From an uncultured Pseudodesulfovibrio sp. (GTDB taxonomy: Bacteria > Desulfobacterota > Desulfovibrionia > Desulfovibrionales > Desulfovibrionaceae), in assembly GCA_947259235.1 (NCBI GenBank), contig CAMYLL010000168.1:1-6287 (forward strand): DNA of 6,287 nucleotides, read 5' to 3'. Positions within the stretch are counted from its first letter, which is position 1; every line of letters starts with the position of its first letter. The position numbers and the translations under genes were made by a program. The notes under the pieces were generated by a model. It had not been told where the DNA came from and made no database searches. It saw only the letters and a program-made list of their open reading frames with translations. Positions 1 through 6,205 of the stretch are shown here, in pieces.

Positions 1-321
1 GTCAAAGACCCCGATCTGATCGACGATTTGCTCGCCAGCCCGCGCTATGGCGAGCGCTGGGCACAGCACTGGTTGGACGTCGCCCGCTACGCGGAGAGCG
101 ATGGCTACCGCGAGGACAAGTTCCGGCCGGACGCCCACCGCTACCGCGATTACGTGGCGCGCTCCTTCAACACCGACAAGCCCTACGACCAGTTCGTCCG
201 CGAGCAGCTCTGCGCCGACGAGTTCGCCGCCCACTACGGGGTCCAGCCCCGCGAGGCCGAGCTGAGCGTCACCGCCTTCATCAAGAACATCGGCCAGCGC
301 GGCATCATCGGCCTGCGCTAG
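1..321 (+). CDS. DUF1549 (PSCyt2)-like protein, C-terminal fragment, 5' end outside the window
   Basis: The frame is open from the first base, so the N-terminus lies off the window; 106 codons are visible before a TAG stop. Residues 10-74 of this piece match the conserved block of DUF1549 proteins: [20 protein letters not shown] at 10-29, then [14 protein letters not shown], the YRDYV segment and [12 protein letters not shown] at 59-70. DUF1549 (PSCyt2) normally sits in large secreted proteins of Planctomycetes and Verrucomicrobia, often with PSCyt1 and DUF1553 domains; its biochemical role is not established. After about residue 74 (base 222) the usual continuation (a GDE-type motif followed by a glycine-rich ATGF-like segment) is missing. 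It is replaced by about 32 residues I do not recognise, ending GQRGIIGLR. Neither of the other two forward frames restores the expected continuation, so a single frameshift does not explain this. It may be a truncated or decayed gene, a divergent short family member, or an assembly junction. Domain recognition is fairly sure; the integrity of the gene is doubtful. Confidence 0.6.
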   Translation, partial: VKDPDLIDDLLASPRYGERWAQHWLDVARYAESDGYREDKFRPDAHRYRDYVARSFNTDKPYDQFVREQLCADEFAAHYGVQPREAELSVTAFIKNIGQRGIIGLR

Positions 322-327
322 CGCCCC

Positions 328-342
328 GGGCGTTCGACGCCC
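328..342 (+). repeat. Small GC hairpin just after the DUF1549-like gene
   Basis: GGGCGT at 328-333 pairs perfectly with ACGCCC at 337-342 around a TCG loop, seven bases after the stop codon. A C-run follows instead of a T-run, so this is not a standard intrinsic terminator. It may simply be a chance GC stem, or may assist 3'-end formation. Confidence 0.3.
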
Positions 343-539
343 CCCCCGGCGTGCCCGCTTTCGTGCCGCTCCCGGTCCCTCAGCCCGGCGGCATGCGGTT
401 GCGTTCCATTGTGCCCGCCGCACTTCAAAAAATCCTGGTTATGGCGTACAGGGGTCGTAGCCCCGTGAAAACATCCATGGGACGAGAGGCTGCCACGGGT
501 GGCCGAGAGTTGCTGTTTCATGCAATCGCACAACCCATA

Positions 540-546
540 GGGGAGG
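540..546 (+). promoter_or_regulatory. Ribosome binding site that fixes the aspD start
   Basis: GGGGAGG lies five bases before the ATG at 552. It is the only strong Shine-Dalgarno sequence near a start codon in this frame and supports 552 over the longer open frame beginning at 351. The chosen start also places the twin-arginine motif at residues 23-24, a normal distance from an N-terminus. Confidence 0.8.
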
Positions 547-551
547 ATTTG

Positions 552-2297
552 ATGCCGCCAAAAACGCACCCGTTTGTCGAGGAAGCCGCTGAGGAGACAC
601 GGAAAGGCGGGTTGAGCCGCCGGGACTTTTTCAAGTACGCCGCGTGCTTCGGGGTATCGGCCCTGGTGGCCGGGCAGTTGATCGGCCTGAGCGGGCCGGA
701 GCTGGCCCAGGCCGCGACCATGGACTGGAAGGGGCTGGAGCAGGAGAGTCCCTTCGAGATAAAGAACCTGCTGATCCAGAAGGCGCAGGACGCCTGCGCC
801 AAGACGGGCTGCTCCGTGCTCAACGCCGGTCGCGGCAATCCCGACTTCCTGAACACCACCGTGCGCAAGGGCTTTGCCCTGCTGACCCTGTTCGCCGCCA
901 CCGTGGCCGAGAAGCAGGGCGGGGCACGGGACATCGGCTACCGGCGGATGAAGGACGGCCTGGCCGCCGAGTTCACCGCCTTCATCAAGGAACAGCGCGG
1001 ACACCCCGGCGCGGCCTTTCTGGAGCGGGCCATGGAGTATGTCACCCGGGACCTGGGCATGGACCCGGACGAGGCGGTCTTCGAACTGACCGACGGCGTG
1101 CAGGGTGACTTCTACCCCGATCCGCCGCGCATCTTCCCGGTGACCGAGGCCATCGGCATGCGCTACCTCAATCGGGTGGTCTTCTCGGGCAAGCCGCCGG
1201 AGGGCAGATTCAATCTCTTCGCCACCGAGGGCGCCACCGCCGCCATGATCTATATCTTCAACTCCCTGCGGGAGAACATGGTCCTCAATCCGGGGGACAA
1301 GGTGGCCATCGTCACCCCGGTCTTCTCGCCCTATCTGGAGCTGCCCGTGCTGGCAGACTACGGGCTCAAGCCGGTCTACATCCGGTGCAGCGAGGAGATG
1401 GGCTGGCAGATCCCGGACAGCGAGGTGGCCAAGCTTAGGGACACGGGCGTCAAGGCGCTGTCCATGGTCAACCCGACCAACCCCACCTCGGTCTCCCTGA
1501 ACGCGGACACCGTGGGGCGCATGGCCGCCGCCATCCGCGAGTACAACCCCGACATGGTCATCATCTCCGACACGGTCTACGCCAGCTTCGTGGACACCTT
1601 CAATACCTTCGGCAAGGAGCTGCCCGAGAACATCCTGGGGGTCTATTCCTATTCCAAGTACTTCGGCGTCACCGGCTGGCGGCTGGGGCTGGTCATGGTC
1701 CACGAGAACAACGTGGTGGACCGGATCATCAGGAAGCTGCCGCGCAAGGATCAGGCCCGGCTCGACGTGCGCTACCGGCTGACCTCCACCCGGCCGGAAT
1801 CCATCCCCTTCATCGAGCGCCTGGAGATGGACAGCCGCCAGGTGGCCCTGGCCCACACCGGCGGCCTCTCCGGCCCGCAGCAGGTGGGCATGTGCCTGTT
1901 CTCCCTCTTCGAGCTGCTTGACGAAACGTTCGCGTACAAGAAGTCGATCATGGACATCCTCAGGAAGCGCTGGACCGCCCTGTACAAGGCGCTTGGCCTG
2001 CCCGAACCCACGGGCGACAACCTGACGCGCTACTACGCCCTGGTCAACATCAGGACCCTGGCGGAGAAGATGTACGGTAAGGAGTTCGCGGCCAAGCTGG
2101 TCAAGGGACATTCCCTCGAGTTCCTGTTCCGTCTGGCCGAGCAGCACCAGACCGTCTGCCTGCCGGGCGTGGGCTTTGCCGGACCGGACTGGTCCCTGCG
2201 CGTGGCCCTGGCCAACATCGACGAGGCGGCCTGCGCCACGGTGGGCGCCAATGTCCTGGCCGTGCTGGCGGGGTACAGGAAGGAACTCGGCGCTTAG
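552..2297 (+). CDS. aspD: Tat-exported bifunctional aspartate aminotransferase / aspartate 4-decarboxylase
   Basis: The product is 581 residues, a fold-type I PLP enzyme of the aspartate 4-decarboxylase family (EC 4.1.1.12). The family converts L-aspartate to L-alanine and CO2, with side aminotransferase activity. Family marks: SPFEIKNLL near 66-74, the NAGRGNP segment at 91-97, NPTNPTS at 307-313, D340 and Y343 in SDTVY (pyridine-nitrogen and phenolate contacts), the PLP Schiff-base lysine K369 in SYSKYFG, R377 in TGWRLG, and R550 in WSLRVAL, which corresponds to the substrate-carboxylate arginine of aspartate aminotransferases. All expected catalytic residues are present, so the enzyme is probably active. 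Unusually, the N-terminus is a Tat signal: SRRDFFK at 22-28, a hydrophobic stretch at about 29-48, and an AQA|A cleavage site near residue 54. The mature chain of about 527 residues equals the usual cytoplasmic family length, so the signal is an addition and not a replaced domain. Periplasmic location is inferred. It has its own leader and no evident operon partner. Confidence 0.9.
   Translation: MPPKTHPFVEEAAEETRKGGLSRRDFFKYAACFGVSALVAGQLIGLSGPELAQAATMDWKGLEQESPFEIKNLLIQKAQDACAKTGCSVLNAGRGNPDFLNTTVRKGFALLTLFAATVAEKQGGARDIGYRRMKDGLAAEFTAFIKEQRGHPGAAFLERAMEYVTRDLGMDPDEAVFELTDGVQGDFYPDPPRIFPVTEAIGMRYLNRVVFSGKPPEGRFNLFATEGATAAMIYIFNSLRENMVLNPGDKVAIVTPVFSPYLELPVLADYGLKPVYIRCSEEMGWQIPDSEVAKLRDTGVKALSMVNPTNPTSVSLNADTVGRMAAAIREYNPDMVIISDTVYASFVDTFNTFGKELPENILGVYSYSKYFGVTGWRLGLVMVHENNVVDRIIRKLPRKDQARLDVRYRLTSTRPESIPFIERLEMDSRQVALAHTGGLSGPQQVGMCLFSLFELLDETFAYKKSIMDILRKRWTALYKALGLPEPTGDNLTRYYALVNIRTLAEKMYGKEFAAKLVKGHSLEFLFRLAEQHQTVCLPGVGFAGPDWSLRVALANIDEAACATVGANVLAVLAGYRKELGA
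618..713 (+). other. Twin-arginine (Tat) signal peptide region of AspD
   Basis: These codons cover residues 23-54 of the precursor: the arginine pair R23-R24 followed by DFFK, an uncharged hydrophobic core, and a signal-peptidase-I-type AQA end. The S-R-R-x-F-F-K pattern closely matches the Tat consensus S/T-R-R-x-F-L-K. The Tat route exports proteins already folded, which fits an enzyme that must bind PLP in the cytoplasm. A cysteine at residue 32 is not in a lipobox. Confidence 0.88.
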
Positions 2298-2321
2298 GAA
2301 CCAGTCGGCTGAATCATCCCG

Positions 2322-2373
2322 GGCCGGGCATCCGCCGCCACACTGTCCGCACGGTGCGGCGGCCCGCCCGGCC
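2322..2373 (+). terminator. Long GC-rich hairpin after aspD, possible terminator
   Basis: The outer stem GGCCGGGC (2322-2329) pairs perfectly with GCCCGGCC (2366-2373). The inner stem CCGCCGCCAC (2332-2341) pairs with GTGCGGCGG (2354-2362) with one bulged C. Together they form a 52-base structure starting 25 bases after the aspD stop. The first T-run (CCTTTTG) comes about 16 bases later, so it is not a canonical intrinsic terminator. It could still pause polymerase, protect the aspD 3' end, or lie in the leader of the next gene. Confidence 0.45.
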
Positions 2374-2431
2374 TGCTTGCGCACCCACCTTTTGCTTGAC
2401 CTCGGTCCGGGTTCGGGACTAGGCAACGCCC

Positions 2432-3154
2432 ATGAACGAAACACTTTGGATAGCTTTTGCCCTGGTGGACCTGTGCATGGTCCTGGTGGTCTACCGGCTC
2501 TTCGGCCGGGTGGGCCTCTTCGGCCTGATGGTCTTCAATCTGCTCCTGTGCAACATCCAGGTGCTCAAGACGGTTGAACTTTTCGGCCTGACGACGACCC
2601 TTGGCAACGTCTTGTACGCCAGCGTCTTCCTGGCCACGGACCTGCTGAGCGAGTTTTACGGCAAGAAGGAGGCGCGCAAGGGCGTTCTCCTGGGCTTCGT
2701 CTCCCTGGTGATGATGGTCGCCTACATGCAGATCGCGCTCTATTTCCAGCCCGCGGCCGATGACTTTGCCCAGCCGCACCTCTCGGCGCTCTTCGGCTTC
2801 ATGCCGCGCATCGCCCTGGCCAGCATGGCCGCCTATCTCGTGTCCCAGTTGCACGACGTCTGGGCCTTCCACGCAATCCGCGAGCGCACGGGCGGACGCA
2901 TGCTGTGGCTGCGCAACAACGCCTCCACCATGGTCAGCCAGTTGCTCGACTCGGCCATTTTCTGCACCATCGCCTTCTGGGGGTTGTTCCCGGTCAACGT
3001 CTTCTGGGAGATCATGCTCTCCACCTATGTCATCAAGGTGGCGGTGGCCGTGCTCGACACCCCGTTCATCTACATCGCCCGGCGGTTGTTCCGGCGCGAG
3101 GGCGCGGATAGCGACGCACAGGACGAGGACCACGCCTCGGCCGACGGGTGGTAG
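2432..3154 (+). CDS. yhhQ: Queuosine precursor transporter, VUT family (YhhQ-like)
   Basis: The product is 240 residues, the normal length for the VUT_1 / TIGR00697 integral membrane family. E. coli YhhQ of this family imports queuosine precursors (preQ0/preQ1) for modifying the wobble base of GUN-anticodon tRNAs. Signature segments: TDLLSEFYGKKEARKG at 69-84, LASMAAYLVSQLHDVWAFH at 129-147 and LWLRNNASTMVSQLLDS at 158-174. About six hydrophobic segments are seen (roughly 5-22, 28-45, 55-73, 86-105, 126-144, 175-190, with a further one at 194-215). The chain ends in an Arg-rich then acidic hydrophilic tail (from about 217). The ATG is preceded only by a weak AGG at 2421-2423, eight bases away, yet the N-terminus aligns well with family starts. 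No preQ1 riboswitch is visible upstream and no queuosine synthesis gene is adjacent, so salvage as its role rests on family membership. Confidence 0.9.
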   Translation: MNETLWIAFALVDLCMVLVVYRLFGRVGLFGLMVFNLLLCNIQVLKTVELFGLTTTLGNVLYASVFLATDLLSEFYGKKEARKGVLLGFVSLVMMVAYMQIALYFQPAADDFAQPHLSALFGFMPRIALASMAAYLVSQLHDVWAFHAIRERTGGRMLWLRNNASTMVSQLLDSAIFCTIAFWGLFPVNVFWEIMLSTYVIKVAVAVLDTPFIYIARRLFRREGADSDAQDEDHASADGW

Positions 3155-3171
3155 ACCGCCCGGAAGCACTG

Positions 3172-3186
3172 AGAACGGGCCGTTCT
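3172..3186 (+). repeat. 15-base palindrome just after yhhQ
   Basis: AGAACGG (3172-3178) and CCGTTCT (3180-3186) are perfect inverted copies around a single central G, 17 bases after the yhhQ stop. This can form a hairpin in RNA or act as a dyad for a DNA-binding protein. No T-run follows directly. Confidence 0.45.
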
Positions 3187-3187
3187 G

Positions 3188-3202
3188 AGCGACCCTTTCG
3201 CT
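3188..3202 (+). repeat. Short perfect stem-loop between palindrome and terminator
   Basis: AGCGA (3188-3192) pairs with TCGCT (3198-3202) around a five-base loop. It starts two bases after the preceding palindrome. Alone it is short enough to be chance; its interest is its place in a row of three stems. Confidence 0.3.
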
Positions 3203-3217
3203 ATGAAGAGAGAACAC

Positions 3218-3246
3218 GAGGCGGATCATGGGGTCCGCCTCTTTTT
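3218..3246 (+). terminator. Intrinsic (Rho-independent) terminator after yhhQ
   Basis: GAGGCGGATC (3218-3227) pairs with GGTCCGCCTC (3232-3241), ten base pairs with one G-U, around an ATGG loop. Five T residues (3242-3246) follow immediately. This is a canonical terminator for the plus strand. It ends the yhhQ transcript and implies that the following membrane gene has its own promoter. Confidence 0.9.
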
Positions 3247-3291
3247 GTCCGGTAGTTTTCGCATACCCCGCGTGGGCAAGGAGTCGATCCC

Positions 3292-3696
3292 ATGGTCCTC
3301 AGATACATGTTCGCCTGGCTGCCCATGGTGGCCCTGGCCATAGCCAACGGAGCCGCCCGGGAGCTGCTCTACGGTCCTCACCTCCCGGAGCCGGTGGCGG
3401 ATCAGGTGTCGTGCGTCACGGCCGTGCTGTTGTTCTCCGCCTATGCCCTGTGGCTGGGGCGGCGGTGGCCCCTGGCCTCGTCGCGGCAGGCCGTGGCCGT
3501 GGGCGCTGTCTGGCTGGGGTTGACCCTGGCCTTCGAGTTTTCCATGGTGCTGCTGGTGCAGGGCCGTCCCCTGGAGGCGGCGCTGGCCCAGTACGACGTG
3601 ACCTCGGGCAATCTGTGGGTGCTGGTGCTTGCGGCGGTGGCCGGGCTGCCCTGGGCGGTCCATCGCCTGGGCGCACGGCGTGGGCGGACCGGATAG
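3292..3696 (+). CDS. Small multi-pass membrane protein of unknown function
   Basis: The product is 134 residues with about four hydrophobic helices: roughly 5-20, 38-56, 67-90 and 107-123. The start is well supported: AAGGAG at 3278-3283 lies eight bases before the ATG, and no longer frame is needed. Polar residues inside or beside the helices look deliberate: IANGAARELLYGP (17-29), LTLAFEF (77-83) with a glutamate in helix 3, and QYDVTSGNLW (100-109) before helix 4. From memory, small bacterial membrane proteins with this NG-x-x-RE, AFEF and YD-x-x-x-GNLW pattern are widespread and unnamed; I cannot give a verified family number. The gene lies right after a strong terminator and points toward the convergent SPOR gene, so it is probably a single-gene unit. 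No function is claimed. Confidence 0.75.
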   Translation: MVLRYMFAWLPMVALAIANGAARELLYGPHLPEPVADQVSCVTAVLLFSAYALWLGRRWPLASSRQAVAVGAVWLGLTLAFEFSMVLLVQGRPLEAALAQYDVTSGNLWVLVLAAVAGLPWAVHRLGARRGRTG

Positions 3697-3786
3697 GTCG
3701 CGCTCGCGGCAATTCGTCTGATCGAAATCATCAGGTAAGGAATCCACTCGCGGCGGATGGGGCAAGGGCTTGGGGGCTGGTCTTGG

Positions 3787-3821
3787 CGGATGGCCCTGCG
3801 AGCTGCGCTCCGGGCCATCCG
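3787..3821. terminator. Strong stem-loop between convergent genes, possible bidirectional terminator
   Basis: CGGATGGCCC (3787-3796) and GGGCCATCCG (3812-3821) form a perfect ten-base stem, with GAG/CTC (3800-3802/3808-3810) able to pair within the 15-base loop. It lies between the plus-strand membrane gene ending at 3696 and the minus-strand SPOR gene ending at 3831, where a terminator serving either direction would be expected. No T-run follows on either strand, so the call is mainly from position and stem strength. I see no gene in 3697-3830. Confidence 0.45.
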
Positions 3822-3830
3822 TGCGGGCCG

Positions 3831-4538
3831 CTATTGGGACGCGGTCTTTTTCTTGAGCAGGGGTTTGTCTATCTTGAACCCGGAGAGGATCGCCTTCATG
3901 TCCGCCGTGGAGGCCGGGGTTCCGTGGTAGAGCACATGGACCCGATGCCAGGTGGACCCGTTGGCCTCGCCGGAGTCCACGGTGGTGCGCAGCCCTGCGG
4001 CCGTGAGCTTGTCGGCGAGTGCCTGCGCCATTTCCACCTTGCGGAAGGAGGCCGCCTGATAGACGTAATCGAACACGGGTTCGCCGGACTGATCCTGCGT
4101 CTTGGCGGGCTCGGGCTTCGCCGGTTCGGGCTTGGCCGTCTGGGTCTCGGCGGGCCTGGGCGTCTCGGCCGGTGCGGGCTTGGTCGCGGGCGGGGCCGGA
4201 GGCTCTGGCTGCGTGTCCATGATCATGTCCGGCGACGCCTTGAGCCGTTCCGGGTATTCCAGTTCCTCAGCCGTGAGGATGGTCGGTTTGGTCTGTTCCT
4301 CGGCCAGTTGGCCGTGTTCGCTGCCGGGCATGAACTCACCCAGGGGCGGCACGTCCGCCTCGGGTCGGTAGCCCCGGCCGATGAGGATGCCCATGACGAA
4401 GAAGAAGGTCAGGGCGAGGATGCCCGCGCCCACGGCGCTGATCATGCCCGGCATGGACAGGGAAAAATCCCATGTCCGGCCGGGCTTGTTCAGCTTCGGA
4501 ATCTTGACCTTGTGCGGTGTCGTGTTGGTGTCGGCCAT
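3831..4538 (-). CDS. SPOR-domain envelope protein, single transmembrane anchor
   Basis: The product is 235 residues with the classic layout of FtsN-like SPOR proteins. There is a basic cytoplasmic N-terminus (1-30) and one transmembrane helix at about 31-54. A long periplasmic linker follows, rich in Pro, Ala, Glu and Lys (about 107-150) and including two KPEPA units at 136-145. The C-terminal SPOR domain spans about 155-231, starting FDYVYQAASF with the pattern of aromatic residues and small-residue turns typical of the fold, and including MAQALADKLTAAGLRTTV and STWHRVHV. SPOR domains bind glycan strands lacking stem peptides and usually mark septal peptidoglycan, so a role in division or envelope remodelling is inferred. 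Sequence identity to E. coli FtsN itself is not evident. The start is supported by GAGG at 4544-4547, five bases upstream on this strand. It follows argS by 12 bases and is probably co-transcribed with it. The C-terminal KKK tail is unremarkable. Confidence 0.88.
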   Translation of the reverse strand: MADTNTTPHKVKIPKLNKPGRTWDFSLSMPGMISAVGAGILALTFFFVMGILIGRGYRPEADVPPLGEFMPGSEHGQLAEEQTKPTILTAEELEYPERLKASPDMIMDTQPEPPAPPATKPAPAETPRPAETQTAKPEPAKPEPAKTQDQSGEPVFDYVYQAASFRKVEMAQALADKLTAAGLRTTVDSGEANGSTWHRVHVLYHGTPASTADMKAILSGFKIDKPLLKKKTASQ

Positions 4539-4550
4539 GTTTTCCTCGCG

Positions 4551-6194
4551 CTACATGGATTCGGGAGCGCTGACGCCGAGCAGCCCCAGGCCGTTCCTGA
4601 CCACGGAGGCCACGCAGCCCAGCAGCATCAGGCGGGCCGAGGCGATGTCGCCCTCGGCAGAGAGAACATGACAGTTGGTATAGTATCTGTGAAGCGTTGA
4701 CGCAAGCTCCTGGAGATAATTGCTGATCAGGTGCGGGCTCTGGGTCTTGGCCGCGGACTCAACATAGTCCGGGTACTGGTCCAGCAGCCGGAGCACTTCC
4801 ATGTCGTACTCGGTGTCGAGCAGGGCCAGGGCCTGGCTCGTGGGCGAGGCGGCCTCGATGCCTGCCTCGGCTGCCTTGGCGGCCAGGGAGCAGATGCGCG
4901 CATGGGCGTACTGGACATAGAAAACCGGGTTGTCCATGGTCTTCTGCTTGACCAGCTCCAGGTCGAAATCCAGCCGCGAATCAGACTTGCGCGAGAGGAA
5001 CATGAAGCGGGCGGCGTCGGAGCCGACCTCGTCCACTACGTCCTTGAGGGTCTCGAACTCGCCCGCCCGGGTGGACATGGCCACCGGCTCGCCGTCGCGC
5101 AGCAGGTTGACGAGGTTGACTAGGATGACATGGAGCCCGCCCTTCTTGCCCAGGGCCTCGCACGCGGCCATCATGCGCGGGACGTAGCCGTGATGGTCCG
5201 CGCCCCAGATGTCCACGACGAGGTCGAAGCCGCGCTTGAACTTGTTGTCGTGGTAGGCGATGTCGGAGGCGAAATAGGTGGTGTCGCCGCTTGATTTGCG
5301 CAGCACGCGGTCCTTGTCGTCGCCGAACTGCGTGGAGCGGAACCAGAACGCGCCGTCCTGCTCGAAGCCCAGGCCGCTCTTTCTCAGGTCGGCGAAGGTC
5401 TCGTCCACCATGCCGTCGGCCACCAGGCTCTTTTCGGAAAACCAGACGTCGTGGCGCACGCCGAAGGCCTTGAGATCTTCCTTGATGCCGTCGAGGATGT
5501 CGCTCATGCCGTGGTTCTTGCAGATTTCCACGGCTTTCGCCTCGGGCAGGTCGATGATGCCTGGGTTGGCGGCCTGCACATCGCGGGCGATGTCGATGAT
5601 GTAGTCGCCCCGGTAGTAGTCCTCGGGCTCGGCCGGGCCCTTGCCCGCCAGTTCCTTGAGCCTGTACCAGATGGACTGGCCGAGGATGAGCATCTGCCGT
5701 CCGGCGTCGTTGACGTAATATTCGGCCTCGACCTTGTATCCCGCCTTTTCCATGATGCGCACCAGGGAGTCGCCCAGGGCCGCGCCCCGGCCGTGGCCGA
5801 TGTGCAGCGGGCCGGTGGGGTTGGCCGAGACGTACTCGACCTGCACCCGGGTTCCGGCGCCCATGCTCGACGAGCCGTAGGCGTCGCCCTCGTCGCGGAC
5901 CATGGCCACGGTCTCGTGCCAGAAGGACGGGGCAAAGGTGAAGTTGAGGAAGCCCGGACCGGCGATGTCGATCCTGGCGATGCGCGCGTCGTCCGCCATG
6001 GCCGCGGCGATCTCCTCGGCTATGGCGCGGGGCGGTTTGCCCGCCTGCTTGGCCAGCATCATGGCGAGGTTCACGGACATGTCCCCGAACTGCTTGTCCT
6101 TGGGCGGCTCGATGACGCCCTTGTCCGGCCATTCCCAACCCTTGGCCGCCAGGACTTCCCGCAGGCCGCTTTCCAAATGTATTTTCGCTCTCAT
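4551..6194 (-). CDS. argS: Arginyl-tRNA synthetase
   Basis: The product is 547 residues, a class Ia synthetase that joins arginine to tRNA(Arg) using ATP in the cytoplasm. Domains in order: an N-terminal arginyl-tRNA-specific domain (about 1-90, with [18 protein letters not shown] at 28-45); the catalytic Rossmann core with [15 protein letters not shown] (HIGH at 131-134) and YYVNDAGRQ at 159-167; the [10 protein letters not shown] segment at 331-340; the KMSKS-equivalent MSTRAG at 373-378; and a helical DALR anticodon-binding domain from about 425 to the end. ArgRS often has a degenerate KMSKS loop, so this form is normal. The frame remains open to a GTG at 6242, but ATG at 6194 is chosen because the protein there begins like family members (MRAKIHL) and AAGGAG lies upstream at 6206-6211. 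It is the first gene of an apparent two-gene operon with the SPOR protein. Confidence 0.96.
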   Translation of the reverse strand: MRAKIHLESGLREVLAAKGWEWPDKGVIEPPKDKQFGDMSVNLAMMLAKQAGKPPRAIAEEIAAAMADDARIARIDIAGPGFLNFTFAPSFWHETVAMVRDEGDAYGSSSMGAGTRVQVEYVSANPTGPLHIGHGRGAALGDSLVRIMEKAGYKVEAEYYVNDAGRQMLILGQSIWYRLKELAGKGPAEPEDYYRGDYIIDIARDVQAANPGIIDLPEAKAVEICKNHGMSDILDGIKEDLKAFGVRHDVWFSEKSLVADGMVDETFADLRKSGLGFEQDGAFWFRSTQFGDDKDRVLRKSSGDTTYFASDIAYHDNKFKRGFDLVVDIWGADHHGYVPRMMAACEALGKKGGLHVILVNLVNLLRDGEPVAMSTRAGEFETLKDVVDEVGSDAARFMFLSRKSDSRLDFDLELVKQKTMDNPVFYVQYAHARICSLAAKAAEAGIEAASPTSQALALLDTEYDMEVLRLLDQYPDYVESAAKTQSPHLISNYLQELASTLHRYYTNCHVLSAEGDIASARLMLLGCVASVVRNGLGLLGVSAPESM

Positions 6195-6205
6195 GACTGA
6201 TTTTT

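Larger units (their letters stand above)
322..551 (+). other. Leader/intergenic region upstream of aspD
   Basis: This is 230 bases between the DUF1549-like stop and the AspD start. The AspD frame stays open upward to a GTG at 351, but that extension has no protein character and would put 67 residues in front of the Tat signal, so I treat it as non-coding. A very weak sigma-70-like pair can be drawn: TTCAAA at 424-429 and TACAGG at 447-452, 17 bases apart. Several short stems are possible, for example GGGG 451-454 with CCCC 461-464, GCCA 492-495 with TGGC 500-503, and TTGC 510-513 with GCAA 522-525. The A-rich stretch at 427-432 stands out in a GC-rich setting. I recognise no known riboswitch class here. 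Confidence 0.35.

Noticed and set aside
500..514. Sigma-54-like promoter (TGGCC ... TTGCT) before aspD
   Set aside because: The distance between the GG and GC elements is one base shorter than sigma-54 promoters tolerate, and the -24 element is imperfect.
351..551. Longer N-terminus for AspD starting at GTG 351
   Set aside because: There is no ribosome binding site at 351, the added 67 residues have no protein character, and they would bury the Tat motif far from the N-terminus. ATG 552 has a strong ribosome binding site.
639..650. Possible lipobox cysteine (residue 32) in the AspD signal peptide
   Set aside because: The residues before it (Y-A-A) do not fit a lipobox, and it sits at the start of the hydrophobic core rather than at its end; an AQA cleavage site fits better.
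2298..2431. preQ1 riboswitch in front of the queuosine precursor transporter
   Set aside because: The region lacks the small C/G stem plus A-rich tail of class I and shows no class II-like layout; the GC hairpin present does not match.
318..2444. A 708-codon open frame on the minus strand covering all of aspD
   Set aside because: It runs antisense to a gene with complete family motifs, its translation is rich in Gly, His, Val and Arg with no recognisable domain, and long antisense frames are common opposite GC-rich genes.
2294..3229. A 311-codon minus-strand open frame opposite yhhQ
   Set aside because: It is the antisense shadow of a well-recognised membrane protein, with low-complexity His/Glu/Gln-rich translation and no domain.
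4077..4210. Repetitive DNA within the SPOR gene as a possible tandem repeat or CRISPR
   Set aside because: The short repeats follow the codons of the Pro/Ala/Glu/Lys linker (KPEPA units) and have no spacer structure; they are protein-level low complexity.
3228..4700. A 490-codon plus-strand open frame spanning the small membrane gene and the SPOR gene
   Set aside because: The translation is dominated by Gly, Arg and Ala and overlaps two better-supported genes; it also crosses the convergent spacer and its stem-loop.
5058..5076. Missing KMSKS motif in argS as a sign of an inactive synthetase
   Set aside because: Arginyl-tRNA synthetases commonly have a degenerate loop here; MSTRAG is a usual form, and HIGH and the other core motifs are intact.
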